Positions 24,565 through 32,649 of a DNA stretch of 64,000 nucleotides are shown here, one piece after another (positions within the stretch are counted from its first letter, which is position 1; every line of letters begins with the position of its first letter). The translations under genes were made by a program, and so were the position numbers. Under the pieces are notes generated by a model, which made no database searches, was not told the origin of the DNA, and saw nothing but the letters and a program-made list of their open reading frames with translations. The stretch comes from Sphagnum compactum (taxonomy: Eukaryota; Bryophyta; Sphagnopsida; Sphagnales): NCBI GenBank assembly GCA_965153455.1, contig OZ234494.1, forward strand, positions 25,721,354 to 25,785,353, in the 5' to 3' direction.

Positions 24565-24987
24565 ATGGCGTCGTGCATGGTCACATCTTACGGGCCCCAA
24601 GCCGCACGAGCAAATGAAAAACCACCTCCGAAGTCATCTCTAGATTTGACCCTAACGCAGCATCTTCGTGATGAAGAACCCGAACCTCGAGAGGTGTGCG
24701 CTCGTCTTGAAGTTGAACCCCCTCGAGCCTGGTACTATCGTATTTCTCCGAACTCTCAAACCCTGCTGATTTTGTTGCAAGTCGACCCCGTTTCTGGTGA
24801 CGAACCCGAAACTGTTTGTGAAGGTTGTTACGAAACTGAAGACACTTCTATCTTCGCATGGTCTTCAATTCTCGGCGTTGGGTACTATCATTGGTTGTGC
24901 GGTCCGATTCGTCGACTACCTCCTAATAGCAAAGCGGACTACTTAGTTCGCACCATTCGACGCATCTTGGATTTCCTACAGTTATGA
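24565..24987 (+). CDS. Unknown small protein, intact copy of the insert-borne family
   Basis: An uninterrupted single-exon frame of 140 codons starts at ATG 24565 and ends at TGA 24985-24987. I do not recognise the family. The protein has a basic/Pro-rich N-terminus, an acidic linker, an aromatic central part (AWYYRISPN), a CEGCYETED stretch, GYYHWL, and ends YLVRTIRRILDFLQL. It has no signal peptide, membrane segment or known catalytic motif that I can see. The C-terminal two thirds align with the broken copy at 21461-21739 at many aromatic, Arg and Cys positions and at the same stop position, which argues that this is a real coding sequence. C-rich wobble positions and a TATA/CCAAT upstream region add support. 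It sits inside a retrotransposon interior, on the same strand. It could be a captured host gene, a mobile-element accessory gene or a relic of something else. Confidence 0.6.
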   Translation: MASCMVTSYGPQAARANEKPPPKSSLDLTLTQHLRDEEPEPREVCARLEVEPPRAWYYRISPNSQTLLILLQVDPVSGDEPETVCEGCYETEDTSIFAWSSILGVGYYHWLCGPIRRLPPNSKADYLVRTIRRILDFLQL

Positions 24988-25556
24988 ATTATCATTATGG
25001 CATAGCCCAGGACCTAGCATGTACTTGCAGCTCTTTGTTGAACTTATTCATGATCTAAATAAATGTTTCAGTCATTATGAAACTTTTGTTGCCACTGGCA
25101 CACTATCACACTATCTATTTGATCGTTAAGTTGACTTGAATTATTCTTATGTTCATACGGCTTGAAGATTGTTTTATCTCTATTAGACCCTTCATTAACA
25201 CCCCTTCAACTGCTTCATGAATTTCAAACATCCTTGCTCTTCACTAAACACTAGAACAAGACCAATGTTGTGCTGAACACCACAAATTTTGGTGTCTGCT
25301 TTTACCCCCAACCCTCTAGAGATTTTCCATCCTTAATTACGCAACTGAAGTTTTGAAACTATGGTTACCATTTTTTTTTTGTTGAAGAAAAGAAAAGAAA
25401 AAACTAACCCAACACCTTATTCACCAATATCGTATTTCGAAAAAATAACAACCCCTCCACGCACCAAGCGCATTCATCATTCCTTATGAAGTTGCTAAAA
25501 GCCCCTAATAACCTTACCACACTCAAAGAACCCTGATGCAATTCTTAAAAGTTGAG

Positions 25557-26470
25557 ACTACCACACATGGTTGTGTCAATATGGCTCACAAATCTCTTTA
25601 CACTTTGAATGCTAAGAATTTGGCAACATGGATACCAAGATTGACTAAAGCAACAAATGTTCAAGCACGTGATGCATAGTTGATAAGCAATGTCATTGGA
25701 TGATTCCCCAAAAGATGCATTCAAGAACTAAAGAGGTGTTGGACCTCATACATACAAACATTTGTGGGCCTTTCTCATTCCACCATTCTCTGGATCTAGG
25801 TATTTCATCACCTTTACTGATGATTATAGTAGAAAAACTTGGGTGTAGTTCTTGAAGAAAAAATCTAATGCATTGTTTGCATTCAAAACCTTCAAGAATG
25901 AACTTGAGAAAGAGATGGGAAAAATAATAAAAATCCTTAGATCAGACAATGGAGGGGATTAGCAATGAATTTTCTAAATACTATCAAGATAGTGGGATTA
26001 GAAGAGATTTTAATCATGCTCATACACCTCAATAAAATGGGGTCTCCGAAAGAAAAAATTGGACCATTGTGGAAAGGACTAGAAGCATACTGTTAGAAAG
26101 TGGGCTACCCAAGAACTTGTGAATTGAGGCGATCAATACCACCAATTATGTGGTGAATAGATCACCATCTCAAATCAATCAAGGGAAGACACCAGAGGAG
26201 TTTTTTTCGAAACATAAACCGAATCTACAGCACTTAAAGATTTTTGGGTGTGTTATTCACATTTTGATCCTAAATTCCACCAAGAATAAGCTTGACCCAA
26301 AATCTAAATTATGTTGGTTAGTGGGTTATAGTACTCACACCAAAGCATACAAACTCTTCAATCCAAGGACTAAGAAATTAGTTTTTTAGTCATGATATCA
26401 CATTTGATGAAACTTGTATCGGACCAAGAATTGACAAAACATCATAGGCAAGGATTTCATCACTGGAGCC
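25557..26470 (+). pseudogene. Copia integrase (pre-integrase and core) pseudogene
   Basis: Reading resumes after insertion 2 with the damaged zinc-finger region, then LIHTNICGPF, TFTDDYSRKTW, LRSDNGG, NGVSERKN, NYVVNRSPSQ and HLKIFGCV, the standard copia integrase order. The first catalytic Asp of DLIHTD is Asn here, while the second Asp (RSDNGG) and the Glu (SERKN) are kept. Several stops and frameshifts are present. The 79-codon open piece at 26150-26389 is the best-preserved part. Confidence 0.9.
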
Positions 26471-26895
26471 AAACAGTAGTAGAAAATGGCCATTTTGCGA
26501 CTGGTCCATGTGACTAATTTTTAGTTGCAAGCGACATTTGCAACTAAAATTTTAATAATCGCGTTGGACAAGTTGCATTGACACTAGTTGCAAACGACAT
26601 CGAATTTTGGATGAAAGAAAAGTCAACAAAATACGCTTTCATCCTATGACTAATCATATACGTATTGTCGTTTGCAACTAAGCTGCGACTTTTTTGGTGA
26701 ACAATGGGAACAAGTTATGTGTTGCCACGTGTCCCAACCCTTAATAATTGGAAATATTTTATAATTATTTTGAAATAATCTAAGATGTTTAATTTTTATG
26801 TTTGGATGGTTTAGATTGTGACACGTGATGCAATAAAAATTTGCCACGTGGCATATTAATTGATATTTTTCAAATTAAATTTAAATCAATATCTA

Positions 26896-27060
26896 GGTAT
26901 GTAGGTTGCATTAAGTACCTACCTATAGACCTACCTACCCATTTAGGCTAAACACCTATCTAGATAAGACCTATTTACCTACCTAGGCCAAATACCTACT
27001 TAGGTAGGTAGGTAGGTAGAAAAATAGGTAAGCAAGTTAGGGAAGTAGGTAGTTAGGTGT
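26896..27060. repeat. CCTA/GGTAGG-rich simple repeat inside the CACTA element
   Basis: Many ACCTACCT and the complementary TAGGTAGGTAGG runs occur here, partly self-complementary. A similar association of TTGCCACGTGGCATATTAAT followed by ACCTA-type repeats appears at 38121-38210, suggesting a related element fragment there. Confidence 0.75.
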
Positions 27061-27164
27061 AAATACATGAATATTTATATTTTACTTTGGGTCAAGTCAT
27101 ATTTAATGACTCATCCCATATGCCCATCTATTTTCATATGTAAATGTAAGACAAAACACCTTGT

Positions 27165-27324
27165 TTATATACTTTTCAAGATGGGAATGAAAGCCAAAAC
27201 ATATGGGATAAACTTTTTAGTTGCAAGTCGTTTACGACTAAAAATGTTTAGTCGTAAACGACTTGCAACTAAAAAGTTTATCCCATATGTTTTGGCTTTC
27301 ATTCCCATCTTGAAAAGTATATAA
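27165..27324. repeat. Perfect palindrome, 76-bp arms with 8-bp loop
   Basis: The left arm 27165-27240 is the exact reverse complement of the right arm 27249-27324, with only AAAATGTT between. The arms include the CACTA subterminal motif (TTTTTAGTTGCAAGTCG) next to the centre. Transcribed, this would fold into a perfect long hairpin; as DNA it could extrude a cruciform. Confidence 0.95.
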
Positions 27325-27329
27325 TTAAG

Positions 27330-28960
27330 TAAATAAGTGACACCTAACTAGTTAACTAATTAACTAATATAATTATTAATTATTTAACAAATGAAATATA
27401 GAAAAATAAATTAATAAACTTGCTAATTAATTAATTAACAACTAAACTATAAACTAACTAATTATTTATAGTAATAATAATCAATATCCTATTATTAATG
27501 AATTTATTACATTATTATTAAATATTAATTTTTATTAGTTAGATAAACCATAATATTATATTAACTATATAATAATCTATCAACCAATTTAATTAAGTAG
27601 TAATTGGCTAATATTGAAATATTTAACTAATTATTACTAAGTAATAAATTATTATTTCGTAACCAAATAAATTAATATAATAACTGAAATATTCAGTATT
27701 TAATTATTAATAACTATTAATTATAAATATTGACTATTAGGTTTTTTATATCTAATAATATAATTAAAACTTAGCCTAGGCTAACTATTTTATTATAATT
27801 ACTCCCATTATTATTTTCATTCATATAGTTAATAGTAAATATATAAGTAAATATTTAATAGTAAAAATATCATTAATTCAATTATTATTGTAGCTAGTTG
27901 GTAGCCAAGGTTAACTATTTTATTATTATTATTCATATTATTAATTCACTCATTAATTGATTTATGAAATATTACAATAAATATTGTATATTTTTTATAA
28001 TTATATTTTTCCTTCGAAAATAATTTCTGCATTTGTATAATAATTAATTAGATTTCCATTCTAACTAATACAGTAATTATTATAAAATATAAAATAATAG
28101 AACTGAAAATTAGAAATTTATATTAGTAAATGATTATAATCATTGACTTATTAATAATTAATAAATATCAACTATAAATTTTAAATACAAAAATTTAAAA
28201 CTATATATTAATATTTCTTAATAATTATTATATTAATCTAATAATATTTCAGAATTGATTACTTATAATGATAATAACAATAATGTAATTTGTCACTAGC
28301 CTAGATTAGCTATTTTATTATTTTATTTTTATTTTTATTATATGTCACTTGTTAGACTATTATGATTTACTATAATTAAGTTTTCATTTTTTAAAGAAAT
28401 AATAATTAATTCGTAATAAGTACATTAGTCATTTGGAAAGAATTTAATAATAATTTAATAATATATTTAAAAATTTATAATTACTTCAATAATTATAAAA
28501 TTATTTTTCTTATCATTCTAATATCATCATCACTATGATCATTATGTAACAAGATATTACTGTTTTTAAATTTTAGTTAAATATAATATTTAAATTTAGT
28601 TTTTATTACATGTAATTAATATAAATATATAATATAATAATAATACAAATAATAATAAATGTCATTTTCAATAATTTTAAGAAGTATAATAAAATGGTTT
28701 GGATAAACTTATAATATGGGCACAATATATTTAACAAATATCTTATGTATAATTTTGATATACTCAAAATATATACCATTTAATGTAACCATAATATCAA
28801 GGCCATTTATGATAATAATAATATTTGAATACACATATAATATGGTTGTTCATATACATTCAAATTATACATTCATAAATCCTAATACACCAAACTATAT
28901 TTTTTTAAATTCACAAACTATACCTTTATATAATTATAGGGTTACAACTAAGTTGGTCAC
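27330..28960. other. Extremely AT-rich CACTA core, no genes
   Basis: About 1.6 kb consists almost entirely of A and T, with many TAATTA and ATTATTA motifs. The few short open frames (such as 28716-29006) follow from this composition and have no recognisable domain. Confidence 0.7.
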
Positions 28961-29199
28961 GTTTGCAACTAATGGGACAAATTGTTCTTCTTGGATGAAA
29001 ACTTAACTAAATGTTGTTCACATGGAAGGATGAACACCAAACTAGTTGCAAACTAGTTGCACTGTAGTTGCAAATATGACCAACACAAGAAATAGTTGCA
29101 AAAATGTCCAAATGTAGTTGTAAATAACTGATAGTCGCATGTAGTCGCAAAGAGATTGGTTATATTTTAGCCAATTTCTACTAGTGAAACACTCCAAGA

Positions 29200-30125
29200 G
29201 GTTTGGGTAATGTAACATGGCCAATACCACTAGAGGTTTCCCAAATGGCAGCAACAAAAGAAGTATTTGAAGGAGATAGTATTCTAGGGATATCATTTGA
29301 TGAAAGGAGTGAATTTCCTTCAGGGAGATCATCTAATGGAAGGAATGAGTCTTTTCAAAAATGTGAAATTTCTGTAGAAAGGTCGATTGAACTAAGTGAA
29401 GAATGGAAGAATCAACATGATTTTACAAAACAAAGCCAAACTGATGTGCTACCAAAAGATTAAGATGAATGATCATTATGCCTAGGTGGTTTGATGATTT
29501 CATTGTAGGAATTATTGATCATGTCCAAGAACCAACCACTTTTTTTTTAACAATAGCGGATTATAGATGGCGAATGGCATGGTTGATGAAATGAATTCCA
29601 TTTTACACAAATAGACATGGCAATTAACTAAATTGCTTGTAGGAAGAGGCCAATAACAACCAAGTGGACCTTCAAGGTGAAGAATGACTCCACAAGCAAA
29701 CCATCAAATATAAGGCTAGGCTAGTTGCTAGAGGGTTTGAACAAAAGGAAAGCTTGGATTTTCAAGAAATTTTTGCTCCAATAATCAAATGGAGCACAAT
29801 AAGAAGTGTGATAGCTCTCGCTACTCACTTTGGTTGGAAAATCTCACATATGGGTGTCAAAATTGCACTTTTGAACAGTGATAAAAAAGAGGAGGTATAC
29901 ATGAAGCAACATGAAGGCTTCATAAAATTTGGATAGGAACAACTAGTTTGTAAACTTAATAAAGTGCTCTAAAGACTCCATCAAGCTCCTTGAACCTAGT
30001 ATGAGAAGATTGATAACCTTTTTAAAAGTTTACACATGACTAAGTGCAAAACTGACCCCAACTTTTATTTTTGGCACAATGAAGGAAACATTTTGTTTGT
30101 CATGATTTACATGGAATTTTTTTTA
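29200..30125 (+). pseudogene. Copia reverse transcriptase pseudogene
   Basis: It shows the copia RT opening YKARLVARGFEQKE (around 29710), then IFAPIIKWSTIRSVIALA, WKISHMGVKIALLN, EEVYMKQHEGF and NILFVMIYM, interrupted by stops and shifts. The frame breaks just where the YVDD active site should follow (about 30115), so the catalytic motif is lost. Confidence 0.92.
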
Positions 30126-30600
30126 AAAAGGGGAATAACATTGAGCTAGAGGCTTTTGTGAACATTGATTGGGTTAGGGATATAAAACTTAGAAGATTGA
30201 CTAGTGGTTATCTTTTAAACATTGGAAATTCTCCGGTGTCATGGTGCGGAAGGAGACAATCCACAGTAGTTTTGTCTTCGGCTAAAACTAAGTACTGCAC
30301 ATTAATGGTGGGCATTAAGGAGGGTGTTTGGTTAAAGAAGTTGTTGATTGAAATTGGATATAAAAAACAAGGACCAACAACTTTGTTTTGCAACGACATT
30401 AATAGGATCAAGATGGCCAAGAATCCAGTTTTCCACGCCTAAACAAAATATATTGAACGCCACTACCACTTTGTATGTGAGAAAGTATTATCAGAGGAAA
30501 TTGACATCAAACATGTTCCAAGTTGCCACCAACAAGTAGATCTTCTCACCAAACCTTTGGGAAGAACAAAGTTTGAAGGTTTATGACAAGTTGTTGGAGT
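30126..30600 (+). pseudogene. Copia RNase H pseudogene
   Basis: It begins abruptly with LEAFVNIDWVRDIKLRRLTSG, then SWCGRRQSTVVLSSAKTKYC, GVWLKKLLIEIG, FCNDINRIKMAKNPVFHA and LLTKPLGRTKF, the copia RNase H order and terminal LLTK motif. The first catalytic Asp region (YSDSDWAGD) reads NIDWVRD. The missing RT C-terminal part implies a deletion of several hundred bases at about 30120. Confidence 0.92.
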
Positions 30601-30680
30601 GATTTCAAGTTCGAGTATTTTGAACGTGAATTAGTCAATTATAGAATTATGCAAACATAAGAATAAGGTGTGAGGGAAGG

Positions 30681-30970
30681 TATAGAATATTAGCTGCACA
30701 CTTGATATAATAAATATTTTAACTGGTTGTTTTGAAGTTTTGTGACATGTCACCATTTATAATCAATTAACATTTGGTCACTTGAAGAAATGACATATAG
30801 TCACAAATGGCAGAACTCTATATTATTAGCAATCAATCTAGATGTAAATAGTGGTGATTTATGTTAAGAATGGTGACCCACCGACTTAGCTTCATGTATA
30901 TATGTTTTTTTATGTTCAATAGTTTTGCACTCTAGAAATGATGATTAACTTCAAGTAGTAAAATTCTGCA
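30681..30970 (+). repeat. Right (3') LTR of the copia element
   Basis: It starts TATAGAATATTAGC (TG changed to TA) and ends TTCTGCA, and aligns end to end with the left LTR. It is preceded by GTGAGGGAAGG, the polypurine tract. Confidence 0.93.
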
Positions 30971-31599
30971 AAACTATCACAAAAGGTTACCTTTTTTTTA
31001 TTATGTAGATGCCAAATGAATGTGCATTTTTTACCATTCTTTTTTCTCTCATCCTAAGTTTGAATGGAACAAATTATTTTTTTACCAACCTCGTTTATTA
31101 CCCTATAATTTTTATCATCAATGAAGCATGATAGTTCAATCAAATTTTCTAAAAACATGAAAATTTGAAAGTTGCCCATAATGAATAGACTTTTTCAATT
31201 GTGAATTTTTCTATAATTTAATTAATTTATGATTTTACCCAACTTAGGCAATGGTATGAACTACCTAGTGGCCACTAGATTTAACAAATGTAACCTTATA
31301 TTCAAGTAAAAACAACAATAATTCAAAAATATAACACCTATGTAAACAAATTTTTGTCTCAAAAGATTTTTTTGCCTTGTGCCCACCAAATGGAAATTAT
31401 AGGTTATTCATTATCAAAATTGGAAGTCAAATTATGTTCCTATCCATGAGAAACAAAAAAATTATTTACTAAATTACAAAGAACTAATTGCAACATGAAC
31501 CAATTCATCATTTGCAATAATGTTTATGGATCCAAAGTTGTTGTTCATATAATAATAAAATTTCATTAATAATTTCAAGCGACTCAATGGCATGAAAGA

Positions 31600-32290
31600 A
31601 AAAAAAGGCACCTGTGGCCATTAGGGATTAGGGTTAAGGTTGAAAAATATAAGATTATTGATAACGACTATCCAAGAATATACACAAACAATTTTATGTG
31701 ATAAACAATTTTTTAAATAATTTTCAGACTTTATGCCATGAAAGAAAAAATAGACAACAAGTGGCCACCAAGTATGAGGGTTAAGGTTTTTTTTAAAAAA
31801 GGATCATTGACCATGATTGTCTAAAGATATACACATATTAATTTTTTGGGATCAAAACATTGCTTTAAAAAAATGCCACATCAAACACAAAAGAACCCAA
31901 AAATTAAAAAACATTCATAATACATTTAAATTTAATGCCATGAAAACAAAAAATACAAGAGTGGTGGCCATTAAAGATTAGTGTTAAGGTGCAACAACAA
32001 AGATCACCGATTATGACTATCCTAGAATGTACACAAATTTTTTTGTGATGAACGAATTGAATTAACAATACACCTCGTGAAATACAAAAAAATCATAATC
32101 ATTAATAAATTTGAGGCTATATGCCAAGAATGAAAAAAAGGATGCTTGGTGGCCACTAAGGATATTTAGGGTTAAAATGTAACAAATTAAAAAAGTTTAT
32201 TTATCATTAATGTCCAAGAATATACAAGAATAATTTCATACCATGAATAAATTGATTAAACAACATTGAAATCAATTTAATAATATAAAA
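31600..32290. repeat. Degenerate tandem repeats, about 150-200 bp units (GTGGCCA..TTAAGG)
   Basis: Four units contain 'atgaaagaaaaaa', then GTGGCCA[T/C][T/C]A, then a GGGTTAAGG-like block and a TATACACAAA-like block. They start near 31590, 31735, 31935 and 32115. A further lone GTGGCCACTAG occurs at about 31268. Confidence 0.7.
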
Positions 32291-32649
32291 GGTTCTGAAA
32301 AATTAGAAACACAATTTCATCCATGTCCAAAACATCCTTCACACATTGTTAGTAACATTGGCAACATCAAGATTTACTTTAGCCCTACTAACACAAGTAG
32401 CAGGAATAGAATTTGACTTTTGTTTGATATATTTTTTTGGGCTGGAAACAAAAGAAAAACAAATGAAATGTCAAGCCATTGTTCTAGATTTACAAAATTA
32501 CATTTCCACTTTCGATTCCAGCAATGTTGACATAGATGTCGTTCATCCATATTTGCACTTTTCTTCACAATAATTCACTATAGAACCTTCACCATTTTGA
32601 AAAATACACTCTCTTCATCTTTCACAACATCACTTTTTGTTATTCCCAT

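Larger units (their letters stand above)
23166..25556 (+). mobile_element. Unclassified 2.4-kb insertion 2, carries an intact unknown gene
   Basis: The heptamer ACTACCA occurs on both sides (23159-23165 and 25557-25563) at the expected break in the copia pre-integrase motif. It holds, in order: three tandem units of about 180 bp, three 26-bp units, a TATA-like box, the 140-codon ORF, and about 570 bp of downstream DNA. No terminal inverted repeats, TG..CA ends or poly-A tail were found. Related in gene content and length to insertion 1, so both may be the same element family, but their ends do not visibly match. Confidence 0.65.
26474..29186. mobile_element. Non-autonomous CACTA (EnSpm-type) DNA transposon
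   Basis: The left end CAGTAGTAGAAAATGGC and the reverse complement of the right end CACTAGTAGAAATTGGC match at 15 of 17 positions. Both are bordered by AAA (26471-26473 and 29187-29189), the 3-bp duplication expected of CACTA elements. Subterminal copies of TTGCAACT/GTTGCAA and GTCGC/GCGAC occur just inside both ends, another CACTA trait. The 2713-bp element carries no transposase; its core (27330-28960) is extremely AT-rich. It interrupts the copia element between integrase and reverse transcriptase. Confidence 0.92.
18692..30970 (+). mobile_element. Old Ty1/copia LTR retrotransposon with three nested insertions
   Basis: The element is bounded by LTRs 18692-18979 and 30681-30970. Flanking pentamers GAACT (18687-18691) and AAACT (30971-30975) look like a target-site duplication with one change. 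A primer-binding site follows the left LTR and a purine tract (about 30670-30680) precedes the right one. Decayed gag, zinc knuckle, protease, integrase, reverse transcriptase and RNase H pieces appear in copia order (integrase before RT). Three insertions (19810-22255, 23166-25556, 26474-29186) separate them; subtracting these and their target duplications leaves about 4.7 kb. There are many stops, and there is an internal deletion between RT and RNase H near 30120. It cannot be autonomous. Confidence 0.93.

Noticed and set aside
23166-25556. Insertion 2 as a solo LTR
   Set aside because: Promoter-like repeats and a TATA box made this attractive, but the segment between the direct repeats does not start with TG or end with CA, and insertion 1 shows no matching ends.
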